Shown here: positions 25,784-34,893 of the stretch, one piece after another
Numbering within the stretch: position 1 is the stretch's first letter
Layout: every line of letters begins with the position of its first letter
NCBI RefSeq assembly: GCF_000382705.1
Contig: NZ_ARQE01000007.1
Coordinates: 186,433-250,432, forward strand
Length of the DNA: 64,000 nt
Direction: 5' to 3'
From: Aureimonas ureilytica DSM 18598 = NBRC 106430
GTDB lineage: Bacteria; Pseudomonadota; Alphaproteobacteria; Rhizobiales; Rhizobiaceae
Program-made: the position numbers and the translations under genes
The notes under the pieces: generated by a model
Seen by the model: the letters and a program-made list of their open reading frames with translations, nothing else
Told to the model about the DNA's origin: nothing
The model's database searches: none

Positions 25784-26458
25784 TTAGTCCCCATTGCGGC
25801 GGATACCAACGGGCTTCCAGTATTGCGGGTTTTGAACGAAATATTTGAAAAGCGTAGGAGGTGAAGCGAACTTTGCGTCGAGCTTCGGGAAGTCGGCGCT
25901 GCTCTCCAGCAAGTTCAGTTGATATGCGAGGAGACACATTTCCGGGCACGTCACGTTGCTGGGAGCGAGGTCGGGCCGGCTTCGATACTTCAACAACCGG
26001 CCCTGAGCGCCCTTGCCGAAATTGCAAGGCCCGAACAGAAGACCGAGGCCTCTTTTCGTGATGCCGCCAGCACCAAAGCTCGAATAGCCGACCTTGCTGT
26101 AGAGGCTCCAGCTTTCTGCCAATTTCGCGGCGCTCAATGCCACGTCGGGGTCGTGAAACCTGAAGACGATACTGGTGTTATCGTCCATGATCATATCGAT
26201 ATACCGAATGCCGCCGCCCGCGCCCCCCTTCTTGTCGAGTACGGCGTCCAGTTTGCAGTAGACGTTCGATGCCACCATGTTCACATGGCCGATCATCACG
26301 TTTTCTTTGTAATGAAAGAAGATGTCTCCAGCTTTGCGGTCTTCGTACTTGTAATCCGGCAATCCAGCGGGGAGGATGGTCTGCGAAGCCTGCCCAAGCA
26401 TCTCCTTGTTGGGCGTCGTCTTGTCGTAGACGGGGACCAGAATCTTGTTGAGGCCCAT
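25784..26458 (-). CDS. Orphan protein, probable permuted NlpC/P60-like (papain-fold) hydrolase
   Basis: This 224-residue protein has no signal peptide. Its motif order matches permuted NlpC/P60 (YiiX/LRAT-like) enzymes. GDIFFHY (44-50) is followed by His58 in IGHVNMV, then much later by Cys171 in VTCPEMCLLAYQL, and SPPTLFKYF near the C-terminus. In that family His precedes Cys and a PxxL segment follows. The call rests on motif resemblance only. The coding sequence is visibly less GC-rich than its neighbours and has no operon partners, which suggests recent acquisition. It might act on peptides, lipids or cell wall. Confidence in the gene is high, in the function moderate. Confidence 0.6.
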   Translation of the reverse strand: MGLNKILVPVYDKTTPNKEMLGQASQTILPAGLPDYKYEDRKAGDIFFHYKENVMIGHVNMVASNVYCKLDAVLDKKGGAGGGIRYIDMIMDDNTSIVFRFHDPDVALSAAKLAESWSLYSKVGYSSFGAGGITKRGLGLLFGPCNFGKGAQGRLLKYRSRPDLAPSNVTCPEMCLLAYQLNLLESSADFPKLDAKFASPPTLFKYFVQNPQYWKPVGIRRNGD

Positions 26459-26712
26459 GGCAGGTCATCCTGTTCGTTCCGCGCGTCATCTGCCGACGAC
26501 GATGAAGTAAGAACTGTCGAGACAATTCGGCAGACTTTATGGAAAGGCCTAAGTCACCGCCGATCGGAGTTCAAAAAGAATCGGACGAACGAAACGGAAC
26601 GTCGCATGTTTGGGATGTTTCGTTGCCGAATGGACCGGGGTCGCCGCCCCGCCCGCCGTCGCGGCGAAGGCGTCGCCGGCAGAGCCTTGCTGGCCTGGCT
26701 CCTTCGAACGGC

Positions 26713-27816
26713 TCAACTCGCCCGGCGCAGCCTATCGGCGTCCGCGTCGTAGACCCGGCCGAAGCGGTTGGCGAGGAATTCGGCAAGGGCGATCTCCTCC
26801 TGGCGCACAAAGCCGCTCGTGCGGATGCGCCCCTCCGCCAGGAGGTCGAGCACGGTCGCGATGCCCGCTGCCGTGGTGATCTGGATGGCGCTCATGCGCC
26901 GGCCCGCCACGATTCCGGCATAGACCTTGCTCGCATGGGTTTCCTGCAGATAGCGCCCCTCGCGCCAGCCGCAGACCGTGACGAAGATCACCACGACGTC
27001 CTGCATCGTCGCCGGCAGGGCGTGTTCCAGAAGGTCCTTCAACACGTCGCGCCGGTTGCGCAGGTCGAGATCGTTGAGAAGCGCCTTCACGATGGCCTGA
27101 TGGCCGGGATAGCGGATCGTCCGGTAGTTCAGCGTCCGCACCCGGCCTTCCAGCGTGCGGGCGAGCGTGCCGAGGCCGCCCGACGTGTTGAAGGCCTCGT
27201 AGGCGACGCCGTCGAGCGAGAATTCCTCGCGCTCCTCGAGGGCCGGCACCGACACGAGCCGGCCTTCCACCACCGCCTCGCAGGGCTCGATATATTCGTT
27301 GATGAGCCCGTCCGTGCTCCAGGTCAGATTGTAGTTCAAGGCGTTGGACGGATATTGCGGCAGCGCGCCGACGCGCATGCGCACGCTGTCGAACGTGTCG
27401 AAGCGCTCGGTGAGATCGTGGGCGACGATCGAGATGAAGCCCGGCGCGAGGCCGCATTGCGGAATGAAGGCGGTGTCGGCGCCTTCCGCCAGCGCCTCGA
27501 CCTGCCGCGTCGTGGCGACATCCTCGGTGAGGTCGAGATAATGGACGCCCGCCGCCCGCGCGGCCTTCGCGATCCGCCCCGTCCCGTGGAAGGGCGCGGC
27601 CGAGAGAACGGCGAAGCGCCCCTCGAGCGCCGCTTGCAGGGCCGCCTCGTCGGCAATGTCGAGCAGCAGCGCCGAGACGGAGGGATGGGGCGCGAGCTCC
27701 GCCAGTTGCTCGGCGCGGCGGTCGGCCACCGTCACGCGGTAGCTGCCGCTGTCGGCCAGCAGGAGGGCGATGGCTCCGCCGATCTTGCCGGCCCCGATGA
27801 TCACGACGTCCTTCAT
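26713..27816 (-). CDS. Saccharopine dehydrogenase-like oxidoreductase
   Basis: This 367-residue protein has the N-terminal NAD(P)-binding motif IIGAGKIGGAIALLLADSG and the saccharopine dehydrogenase family layout (HYLDLTEDV, then PQCGLAPGFISIVAHDL, and a C-terminal catalytic/dimer domain). Homologues take part in lysine catabolism or reductive amination steps. It is divergent from an Lrp/AsnC regulator with a 129-bp gap, which supports an amino-acid role. Which reaction it performs is not shown. Confidence 0.88.
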   Translation of the reverse strand: MKDVVIIGAGKIGGAIALLLADSGSYRVTVADRRAEQLAELAPHPSVSALLLDIADEAALQAALEGRFAVLSAAPFHGTGRIAKAARAAGVHYLDLTEDVATTRQVEALAEGADTAFIPQCGLAPGFISIVAHDLTERFDTFDSVRMRVGALPQYPSNALNYNLTWSTDGLINEYIEPCEAVVEGRLVSVPALEEREEFSLDGVAYEAFNTSGGLGTLARTLEGRVRTLNYRTIRYPGHQAIVKALLNDLDLRNRRDVLKDLLEHALPATMQDVVVIFVTVCGWREGRYLQETHASKVYAGIVAGRRMSAIQITTAAGIATVLDLLAEGRIRTSGFVRQEEIALAEFLANRFGRVYDADADRLRRAS

Positions 27817-27945
27817 GCTCGTCTCTCCGCGCTCGCTTGCATGAGGCGAGGATAAGGCGGGGCTTGCCGGATGGAAGCGGGGATTTGCGCGGATCGTACG
27901 GCGTGATTAGACAATACGACGAATGGATTGGACGGATCGCCCGGA

Positions 27946-28377
27946 ATGGACCTCACCGAGAAGGATCGCGCGCTGCTGGCGCTTCTGGCCGAAGACGCGC
28001 GCATGCCCGTCGCGACCCTCGCTCGCCGCCTGTCCCTGTCGCGCACCACGGCGCAGGCGCGGCTGGAGCGGCTGGAGCGGAGCGGCATCATCGCGGGCTA
28101 TGGCGTGCGCCTGTCGGACGCTTACGAATCCAGCCTCGTGCGCGCCCATATCCTCATCACCATCGCGCCAAAATCGCTGGCTGCCGTCACCGCCTCGATC
28201 GGCCGCGTCCAGGCGGTCACGGCGCTGCATTCGGTGAGCGGCGCCTTCGACCTGATCGCCCTGATCGCCGCGCCCTCGATCGGCGAACTCGACCGGCTTC
28301 TCGACGAGATCGGCGCGATCGAGGGCGTCGAGCGCACCCAGTCCTCGATCATCCTGTCGACGCGCTTCAGCCGCTGA
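27946..28377 (+). CDS. Lrp/AsnC family transcriptional regulator
   Basis: This 143-residue protein has an N-terminal helix-turn-helix (LTEKDRALLALLAEDARMPVA, then SRTTAQARLERLERSGIIAGY) and a C-terminal RAM effector domain (VQAVTALHSVSGAFDLIALI). The ATG at 27946 gives the usual MDLTEKD N-terminus; a TTG 18 bp upstream is possible. It probably controls the divergent saccharopine dehydrogenase-like gene in response to an amino acid. Confidence 0.92.
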   Translation: MDLTEKDRALLALLAEDARMPVATLARRLSLSRTTAQARLERLERSGIIAGYGVRLSDAYESSLVRAHILITIAPKSLAAVTASIGRVQAVTALHSVSGAFDLIALIAAPSIGELDRLLDEIGAIEGVERTQSSIILSTRFSR

Positions 28378-28692
28378 GCCAAGCCAGACGTGACGCCAGG
28401 GCCCGTCGTGCGGATCGGGCTGCCGTCGCGGTGAAGCCGGCATGTTCGCTTCGACCCGCACGGTCGGGGAGGGGCCAGCGCCGACAGGCCGGACGAGGAC
28501 GGGTTCTCGCTTCGGGCCATGCCCATGGCGCGGACGCACGCCTGCGCCACCTCGCCCGCCCGAGCCGCATGACGGGCGGTAACACCCCGATCGCAGTCGG
28601 TTCCCAGGGCCGCGTGAAAATACCCCAAAACTCGATTGACACCTATTGAGTTATCGATAACATCAGCCGCACTCGATGATTGGGAGGTTGTC
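28378..28692. other. 315-bp intergenic region with the CUT2 operon promoter
   Basis: Most of it is GC-rich and shows no gene. The last 60 bases are AT-rich and carry a good -35 (TTGACA, 28636-28641) and the first GntR-type operator, which lies in the spacer and -10 zone. Confidence 0.55.
28649..28662. promoter_or_regulatory. GntR-type operator, site 1
   Basis: AGTTATCGATAACA contains the perfect palindrome GTTATCGATAAC and fits the TGTTA-N4-TAACA operator of the LacI-family regulators GntR/IdnR with one mismatch. It lies 31 bp before the sugar ABC ATPase start and just downstream of a TTGACA box, so binding would block RNA polymerase. Confidence 0.75.
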
Positions 28693-30198
28693 GTGAGCGA
28701 GCTTCGATTTGAGGACGTCGCCAAGCGGTTCGGCGGCACGCAGGCATTGAAGGGCGTCAGCTTTTCCGTGCGCTCGGGCGAGGTCGTGGCGCTGCTCGGC
28801 GAGAACGGGGCGGGCAAGTCCACCGTCATCAAGATCCTCGGGGGCATCCACAAGGCGGATGCCGGGCGGATCGCCATCGACGGCACGCCCTACAGCCACG
28901 AGGCCCGGGGCACCGCGGGCGCCAGGCGCGCGGTCGCCTTCGTCCATCAGGATCTCGGCCTCATCGAATGGATGACGATCGCCGAGAACGTCGCCCTCGC
29001 CAACGGCTATCCCCGGCGCGGCGGGGGAAAGCGCGGGCTCGTGGACTGGGAGCGCGTGCGGGGGCAGGCCGTGGAGGCGCTGGCGCGGCTCGGCTGCGAC
29101 TTCGACCCCGACACGCGCGTCGCCTCCCTGTCACGCACGGAAAAGTCTCTGGTAGCGATCGCACGCGCGCTCGCCACCGATTGCGCATTCCTGGTTCTCG
29201 ATGAGCCGACGGCGAGCCTTCCCGCCGACGAGGTGGAGAAGCTGATGCAGGCGGTGCGCCGGCTCGCGGCCGGGGGCGTCGGCGTCATCTACGTCTCGCA
29301 CCGGCTGGACGAGATCTTCCGCGTCGCCGACCGGGCCGTGGTCCTGCGCGACGGCGCGCTGGCGGGGGAGGGGCGGATCGCCGACCTCACGTCCAAAGAC
29401 CTCATCGCCCAGATCGTCGGTACCGGCTCGCTGAAGCTCTACGAGAAGCGGCCGGCGCCCGAAAACGCCAAGGCCCGCGTCACGGTGCGCGGCCTGACGA
29501 CGGCCGGGGCCGGGCCGGTCGGTTTCGACATCCGCGAGGGCGAGATCCTCGGCCTCGTCGGCTTGCGCGGCGCGGGTCAGGAGGCGGTCGGCCGCGCGCT
29601 CTTCGGGGCGCAGGCGCATGGCGGCGCGGTCACGATCGACGGCGCGGCGCCGGACCTTTCCTCCATGCGCGCGGCGCTCCGGAGCGGCATCGGCCTCGTC
29701 GCGCGCGACCGGGCGGAGGAGTCGGTCGCCGCCGCGCTTTCGGTGCGCGAGAACGCCTTCCTCAATCCCGGCGCCTTCGGCCGCAGGCTCCTGTCCGTCC
29801 GCTCGCCGGGGCGCGAGCGAGAGGAAGCGCGCGAGCTCGGACGCCGCATCGGCCTTCGCCCCAACGACCCGGACCTTGCCATCGAGGGCCTGTCGGGCGG
29901 CAACCAGCAGAAGGTCATCGTCGGCCGCTGGCTGGAGACCGGCCGCCGGCTCCTGATCCTCGAGGACCCGACGGCGGGCGTCGATGTCGGCGCCAAGGCC
30001 GAGATCTATCGCCTCGTGGAAGCCGCCGTCGCGGCCGGCCTCGCCGTCCTCGTCGTCTCCACCGACTTCGAGGAAGTGGCGACGCTCTGCCACCGCGCCC
30101 TCGTCTTCAACCGCGGCACGATCATCGCGGAACTCTCCGGCGACGCGGTGACGACCGAGCGCGTGATCGCCGCCGCCAGCGCCTCCGAAGCCGCCTGA
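28693..30198 (+). CDS. CUT2-type sugar ABC transporter ATP-binding protein (RbsA-like, two ABC domains)
   Basis: This protein of about 501 residues has two fused ATPase domains. The first has Walker A GENGAGKST and Walker B FLVLDEPTAS. The second has the degenerate P-loop GLRGAGQEAV and the signature GLSGGNQQKV, as in RbsA/XylG/MglA. The start is the GTG at 28693 behind TGGGAGG. It heads an operon with a permease and a binding protein, controlled by a GntR-type operator. The likely substrate is a sugar or sugar acid of the idonate/gluconate route (inference). Confidence 0.92.
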   Translation: MSELRFEDVAKRFGGTQALKGVSFSVRSGEVVALLGENGAGKSTVIKILGGIHKADAGRIAIDGTPYSHEARGTAGARRAVAFVHQDLGLIEWMTIAENVALANGYPRRGGGKRGLVDWERVRGQAVEALARLGCDFDPDTRVASLSRTEKSLVAIARALATDCAFLVLDEPTASLPADEVEKLMQAVRRLAAGGVGVIYVSHRLDEIFRVADRAVVLRDGALAGEGRIADLTSKDLIAQIVGTGSLKLYEKRPAPENAKARVTVRGLTTAGAGPVGFDIREGEILGLVGLRGAGQEAVGRALFGAQAHGGAVTIDGAAPDLSSMRAALRSGIGLVARDRAEESVAAALSVRENAFLNPGAFGRRLLSVRSPGREREEARELGRRIGLRPNDPDLAIEGLSGGNQQKVIVGRWLETGRRLLILEDPTAGVDVGAKAEIYRLVEAAVAAGLAVLVVSTDFEEVATLCHRALVFNRGTIIAELSGDAVTTERVIAAASASEAA

Positions 30199-30244
30199 CC
30201 CCTTCACCGCCCCGCCTTTTCGGCGCGCTCGGGAGACCGTCCCC

Positions 30245-31261
30245 ATGAACTCCATCAAGTCCAATGCGCTGGAGCCGACGCGCGCGGAGATGCGCGGCCT
30301 GTCGCGCTCGCAGGGCGCCCTGCGCCTCCTGCCGGTCTACGGCCTGCCGATCCTGACGCTGGCGCTGATCCTGCTCTTTGCGATCCTCCTGCCGCGCACC
30401 TTCCCGACGCTTCTCAACCTGCGCTCGATCGTCTCGGACAAGTCGATCATCGCGCTTCTGGCGCTCGCCGCCATGATCCCGATGACGGCCGGCAAGATCG
30501 ACCTGACCGTCGGCTACGGCATCGTGCTCTGGCATATCCTGGCGATCTCGCTGCAGACGGCCTTCGGCATTCCTTGGGTCGTCGCGGTGCTGATCGTGCT
30601 GGCGCTGGGAGCCCTGGTCGGCCTCCTCAACGGCCTCCTCGTCGAGGTCGCGCAGATCGACAGTTTCATCGCGACGCTCGGCATGGGCACCGTGCTCTAT
30701 GCGCTGGCGCTCTGGTACACCGGCGGGCGGCAGGTCGTGGCGCCCTTGCCGGAGGGCTTCCTCGCGCTGAACGGGACGATGGTCTTCGGCCTGCCCATCG
30801 GCGGCTTCTATGTGCTGGGCCTCGCCGTCTTCCTCTGGCTCGTCCTCGAATACACGCCCGTCGGCCGCTATCTCTACGCCATCGGCGCCAACCCCAAGGC
30901 CGCCGCCCTCAACGGCATCCCGGTGCGCCGCTTCACCATGGCGACTTTCGTCGCCTCCGGCTTCCTCACGGCGCTGACCGGCGTGCTCCTCGCCTCCAAG
31001 CTGCGCATCGGGCAGGCGAGCGTCGGCCTCGAATATCTCCTGCCGGCGCTGGTCGGCGCCTTTCTCGGCTCGACCACGATCAAGCCCGGCCGCGTCAATG
31101 TCTGGGGCACGGTGGTCGGCGTGATCGTTCTGGCGGTCGGCATTTCCGGCATCCAGCAGTTCGGCGGCTCCTTCTATGTCGAGCCCCTCTTCAACGGCAT
31201 GACGCTCCTCGTCGCCATCGGCATCGCCGCCTACGCCCAGCGCCGGCGCGGCGCGAAATGA
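30245..31261 (+). CDS. CUT2-type sugar ABC transporter permease (RbsC-like)
   Basis: This 338-residue inner-membrane protein has about nine hydrophobic segments. It carries the family-conserved ALAAMIPMTAGKIDLTVGYG, the GLLNGLLVEVAQIDSFIATLG region and the YAIGANPKAAALNGIPVRR loop. It follows the ATPase gene by 46 bp and precedes the binding protein. Confidence 0.92.
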   Translation: MNSIKSNALEPTRAEMRGLSRSQGALRLLPVYGLPILTLALILLFAILLPRTFPTLLNLRSIVSDKSIIALLALAAMIPMTAGKIDLTVGYGIVLWHILAISLQTAFGIPWVVAVLIVLALGALVGLLNGLLVEVAQIDSFIATLGMGTVLYALALWYTGGRQVVAPLPEGFLALNGTMVFGLPIGGFYVLGLAVFLWLVLEYTPVGRYLYAIGANPKAAALNGIPVRRFTMATFVASGFLTALTGVLLASKLRIGQASVGLEYLLPALVGAFLGSTTIKPGRVNVWGTVVGVIVLAVGISGIQQFGGSFYVEPLFNGMTLLVAIGIAAYAQRRRGAK

Positions 31262-31322
31262 CGCCATTCGCCCGCCGGGAGGAAACGGGCGGGCCGCCAT
31301 CACCCCAAGGGAGGAACCCCAC

Positions 31323-32423
31323 ATGAAGACGCTTCTCTCCGCCTTGCTGCTCGGCGGCGCCCTTCTCGTCGCCGCCGCGCCCGGCGCCCGGGCCGACGCG
31401 ATGGCGGACGCCCAGGCGACCGTGGACAAATACGCCTCGCGCGTCACGACCTGGGACGGGCCGACATCAGGCCCGAAGATCGCGGCCGACAAGACGATCG
31501 TGGTTCTGGCCGGCGACATGAAGAACGGCGGCATTCTCGGCGTCGTCTCGGGCATCGAGGAAGCGGCCAAGGCCGCCGGCTGGACGGTCCGCACGATCGA
31601 CGGCGCGGGCTCGATCTCGGGCCGCACGGCGGCCGTCGGCCAGGGCATCGCCCTCAACCCCGACGGGATCGTCGTCGCCGGCTTCGACGCGGTGGAGCAG
31701 CAGGCGGGCCTCGAGCAGGCGAAGAACGCCAAGATTCCGATCGTCGCCTGGCACACGGCGCCCGAGGTCGGCCCCGTCGCCTCGGCCGGCGTCTTCGCCA
31801 ATGTGACGACCGACCCGATGCAGGTCGCCAAGGCCGCCGCCGACTGGGCCTATGTCGATGCGAAGGGCAAGCCGGGCGTCGTGATCTTCACCGACTCGAC
31901 CTACGCGGTCGCCATCGCCAAGGCCGACGCGATGAAGGCGGAGATCGAAAAGCTCGGCGGCACGGTTGTGGAATATGTCGACACGCCCATCGCCGAGACC
32001 TCGACGCGCATGCCGCAGCTCACCACCTCGCTCCTCCAGCGCCATGGCGAGGCTTGGACGCACTCGCTCGCGATCAACGATCTCTATTTCGACTTCATGG
32101 GCCCCTCGCTGGCGGCCGCCGGCATCGCGGGCGACGGCAAGCCGGTGAACGTCGCGGCGGGCGACGGCTCGGAATCGGCCTACCAGCGCATTCGCTCCGG
32201 CCAGTTCCAGGCCGTCACAGTCGCCGAGCCCTTGAAGCTCCAGGGCTGGCAGCTGGTGGACGAGTTGAACCGCGCCTTCGCGGGCGAAAAATGGTCCGGC
32301 TACGTCTCGCCGCTCCACATCGTCACCAAGGCGAACATCGAGTTCGACGGCGGACCGACCAACGCCTTCGACCCCGAGAACGGCTATCGCGACGCCTACA
32401 AGACCATCTGGGGCGTGAAGTAA
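31323..32423 (+). CDS. Periplasmic sugar-binding protein of the CUT2 ABC transporter
   Basis: This 366-residue protein has a signal peptide (residues 1-24, ending PGARA) and a Peripla_BP_4-type fold (TIVVLAGDMKNGGILGVVSG near residue 59, GIALNPDGIVVAGFD, KAAADWAYVDAKG). AGGGAGG precedes the start. A strong hairpin follows the stop, as often found behind binding-protein genes to raise their mRNA level. The ligand is unknown; location suggests a sugar acid or its lactone. Confidence 0.92.
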   Translation: MKTLLSALLLGGALLVAAAPGARADAMADAQATVDKYASRVTTWDGPTSGPKIAADKTIVVLAGDMKNGGILGVVSGIEEAAKAAGWTVRTIDGAGSISGRTAAVGQGIALNPDGIVVAGFDAVEQQAGLEQAKNAKIPIVAWHTAPEVGPVASAGVFANVTTDPMQVAKAAADWAYVDAKGKPGVVIFTDSTYAVAIAKADAMKAEIEKLGGTVVEYVDTPIAETSTRMPQLTTSLLQRHGEAWTHSLAINDLYFDFMGPSLAAAGIAGDGKPVNVAAGDGSESAYQRIRSGQFQAVTVAEPLKLQGWQLVDELNRAFAGEKWSGYVSPLHIVTKANIEFDGGPTNAFDPENGYRDAYKTIWGVK

Positions 32424-32434
32424 CACGGCCACCC

Positions 32435-32460
32435 GCCCGGCGCGCACGCTCGCGCCGGGC
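32435..32460 (+). terminator. Intercistronic hairpin after the sugar-binding protein gene
   Basis: GCCCGGCGCG (32435-32444) and CGCGCCGGGC (32451-32460) form a perfect 10-bp stem with a six-base loop, followed by TTCTCC. It may stop part of the transcripts or protect the upstream mRNA from 3' decay. Confidence 0.7.
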
Positions 32461-32492
32461 TTCTCCTCGACCCAACCGATCGGAATGCTCTC

Positions 32493-32831
32493 ATGTTCAT
32501 CCGCTGCGCCTTCTTTCGCGGCCGCGCCAAGCCCGGCCGCGAGGCCGAATTCACCGCTTACGTCCGCGAAAAGCTCGTGCCGCTCTGGACGCGCTTTCCC
32601 GGCATCGAGGAAGTGCGGGTCCTGCGCCAGGAGGAGGCCGATGTTTCGGACCCGCATTTCGAGATGGTGCTGCAGGTCCGCTATCCCTCGCGCGAGGCGA
32701 TCGAGACGGCGCTCGCCTCCGACGTGCGCTATGAATCCCGCGAGGTGACGAAGGGCCTGCTGGAGCTCTACGAGGGCGACATCTTCCACACCGTCTTCCG
32801 CGCCGACGATTACGCCCTGCCGACGGACTGA
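32493..32831 (+). CDS. Small dimeric alpha-beta-barrel-like protein A
   Basis: This 112-residue protein (MFIRCAFFRGRAKPGREAEF at the start, GIEEVRVLRQEE in the middle, FHTVFRADDY at the end) has the strand-helix-strand pattern and length of Dabb/EthD or L-rhamnose mutarotase-type barrels. It shares length and pattern with the protein at 34894-35220, for example the KLVPLWTRFPG/ELMPVWQAMPG segments. It lies between the sugar importer and the lactonase gene. A sugar-acid epimerase, mutarotase or degradation role is possible but unproven. Confidence 0.75.
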   Translation: MFIRCAFFRGRAKPGREAEFTAYVREKLVPLWTRFPGIEEVRVLRQEEADVSDPHFEMVLQVRYPSREAIETALASDVRYESREVTKGLLELYEGDIFHTVFRADDYALPTD

Positions 32832-32837
32832 ACGCCG

Positions 32838-33752
32838 ATGAGCGAGACCTACATCGTCCACGACGACCGCTTCCGCGCCCTCTTCATCGGCCATGCCAGG
32901 CTGGAGAGGTTGTGGACCGGCGGGCGCTGGGTGGAAGGGCCGGTGCATGTGCCATCAGCCAAATCCGTCCTCTGGTCGGACATTCCGAACGACCGGGTGA
33001 TGCGCTTCGACGAGTGCGACGGCTCGGTCTCGGTCTTCGAGAGCCCCTGCGGCTATCAAAACGGCCATACGCTGGACTTGGCAGGCCGCGTCGTCGCCTG
33101 CGAGCATGGCGGGCGGCGCGTCTCGCGGCTGGGTCATGACGGCGTCTGGCGCAGCCTCGTCTCGCATGTAGGAACCAAGCGCCTCAATTCGCCGAACGAC
33201 GTCGTGGTGAAGCGCGACGGCACGGTCTGGTTCTCCGACCCGACCTACGGCATCGACAGCCATTACGAGGGCCATCGCGCCCCGTCCGAGATCGGCGCCT
33301 CCAACGTCTACCGGCTCGACCCCGAAACGGGCGAGGCGACGGCCGTCGTCACCGACATGCTGAAGCCCAACGGGCTCTGCTTCTCGCCGGACGAGACGAT
33401 CCTCTATGTCTCCGAGACGGGCCGCACGCACGATCCGGCCTGCGAGCCGGCGATCCGGGCCTATCCGGTTCGGGACGGGCGGACGCTGGGGGAGGGGCGT
33501 CTCTTCGCGCGCTCGCCGAGCGGCTTCTTCGACGGGTTCCGCTGCGACACGGCGGGCAATATCTGGGCCTCCAACGCCGACGCGGTCTGCGTCTATGCAC
33601 CGGATGGCACACATATCGGCTCGATCCCGGTGGAGGAGATGGTCTCCAATCTCTGCTTCGGCGGCGCGAAGAAGAACCGCCTCTACATCACCGCGCAGAC
33701 CTCGCTCTACGCGATCTATGTCAACGCGCATGGGGACGGCTGGCGGGATTGA
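32838..33752 (+). CDS. SMP-30/gluconolactonase family lactonase
   Basis: This 304-residue protein is a six-bladed beta-propeller lactonase of the SMP-30 family. The metal-binding acidic residue is expected in GRWVEGPVHV near residue 37. RLNSPNDVVVKRDGTVWFSD and CFSPDETILYVSET hold further conserved metal and active-site residues. It starts 6 bp after the barrel protein. It probably opens a sugar lactone to the acid (gluconate, idonate or gulonate) before oxidation by IdnD/IdnO. Confidence 0.9.
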   Translation: MSETYIVHDDRFRALFIGHARLERLWTGGRWVEGPVHVPSAKSVLWSDIPNDRVMRFDECDGSVSVFESPCGYQNGHTLDLAGRVVACEHGGRRVSRLGHDGVWRSLVSHVGTKRLNSPNDVVVKRDGTVWFSDPTYGIDSHYEGHRAPSEIGASNVYRLDPETGEATAVVTDMLKPNGLCFSPDETILYVSETGRTHDPACEPAIRAYPVRDGRTLGEGRLFARSPSGFFDGFRCDTAGNIWASNADAVCVYAPDGTHIGSIPVEEMVSNLCFGGAKKNRLYITAQTSLYAIYVNAHGDGWRD

Positions 33753-33796
33753 GCCGCCGGCGAAGCAAACAAGCCCTTTCCAAATCCACTCACATT

Positions 33797-33810
33797 TGTT
33801 ACCGATAACA
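33797..33810. promoter_or_regulatory. GntR-type operator, site 2
   Basis: TGTTACCGATAACA fits TGTTA-N4-TAACA exactly. It lies 44 bp upstream of the idnD start in the short AT-rich gap after the lactonase gene, implying a second promoter here. Confidence 0.8.
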
Positions 33811-33854
33811 GTGACGACGCGGCCCGGGAGAGTCGCACCAAGGAGACCGAACCC

Positions 33855-34892
33855 ATGCGCGCCGCCGTGATCCATGCCGCCAAGGACCTGCGCCTCGACG
33901 AGCGCCCCGAGCCGACGCTTGGGCCCGGCGACGTTCTCGTGCGCTTCGGGGCGGGCGGCATCTGCGGCTCGGACCTGTCCTACTGGGGCAAGGGGCGCGT
34001 CGGCGACTTCGCGTTGCGCGAACCCCTCGTGCTCGGCCACGAGGTGGCGGGCGAGATTGAGGCGCTGGGCGAGGGGGTCTCGGGCCTCGCGATCGGCCAG
34101 CGCGTCGCGATCAACCCGAGCCGACCCTGCCTCCATTGCGACTACTGCCGCGCCGGGCGCTCCAATCTCTGCCGCAACATGCGCTTCTTCGGCTCGGCGG
34201 CGATGTTTCCGCATGTGCAGGGCGGCTTTGCCGAGCGCTTCACCTGCCGCGCCGACCAGGCGGTGCCGGTGCCGCCCGACATGCCGCTCGCCAAGGCCGC
34301 GCTCGCCGAACCGCTCTCGGTCGCGATCCACGGCCTCACCCGCGCGGGCGATCTCTTGGGCAAGCGCGTTCTCATCACCGGCGCGGGGCCGATCGGCATG
34401 CTCCTGACGCTCGCCGTGCGCCATGCCGGCGCGAGCTTCGTGGCGGTCACCGACCTCGTGGACGAGCCGCTGGCGCTGGCGGCCCGAGCGGGTGCGGACG
34501 AGACGATCAACGTCGCGACCGCCCCGGAGCGGCTCGTCGCGTTCGAGGCCAACAAGGGCTCCTTCGACGTCGGCTTCGAGGCGACGGGCGCGCCGCCCGC
34601 GCTCGCCTCCCTGGTGCGCGCGATCCGTCCGGGCGGGCGCATCGTGCAGCTCGGCATGATGCCGCCGGGCGAGGTCGGTGTTCTCGTCAACGTCCTGATG
34701 GCGCAGGAGATCGACCTCGTCGGCGCCTTCCGCTTCTGCGAGGAGTTCCACACCGCCGTCGACTGGCTGGCGAACGACCGGATCGACGTGAAGCCGGTCA
34801 TGTCCGCCGAGATGCCGATGAGCGAGCTCGGCCCCGCCTTCGAGATGGCGGCCGACCGCAAACGCGCCATCAAGGTGCATCTGCATTTTTGA
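33855..34892 (+). CDS. idnD: L-idonate 5-dehydrogenase
   Basis: This 345-residue zinc-dependent medium-chain dehydrogenase oxidises L-idonate to 5-keto-D-gluconate. Catalytic zinc residues are seen in GICGSDLSYW and LVLGHEVAGEI; four structural-zinc Cys occur in PCLHCDYCRAGRSNLC. The nucleotide-binding motif is GAGPIGM. The AMFPHVQGGFAERFTC segment is typical of IdnD. It is followed by another barrel protein, the regulator gene and gnd. The pairing with idnO at 39550 supports the idonate assignment over sorbitol dehydrogenase. Confidence 0.88.
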   Translation: MRAAVIHAAKDLRLDERPEPTLGPGDVLVRFGAGGICGSDLSYWGKGRVGDFALREPLVLGHEVAGEIEALGEGVSGLAIGQRVAINPSRPCLHCDYCRAGRSNLCRNMRFFGSAAMFPHVQGGFAERFTCRADQAVPVPPDMPLAKAALAEPLSVAIHGLTRAGDLLGKRVLITGAGPIGMLLTLAVRHAGASFVAVTDLVDEPLALAARAGADETINVATAPERLVAFEANKGSFDVGFEATGAPPALASLVRAIRPGGRIVQLGMMPPGEVGVLVNVLMAQEIDLVGAFRFCEEFHTAVDWLANDRIDVKPVMSAEMPMSELGPAFEMAADRKRAIKVHLHF

Positions 34893-34893
34893 C

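Noticed and set aside
28378-28620. Possible gene remnant between the Lrp regulator and the sugar ABC operon
   Set aside because: No frame showed recognisable protein motifs; left as intergenic.
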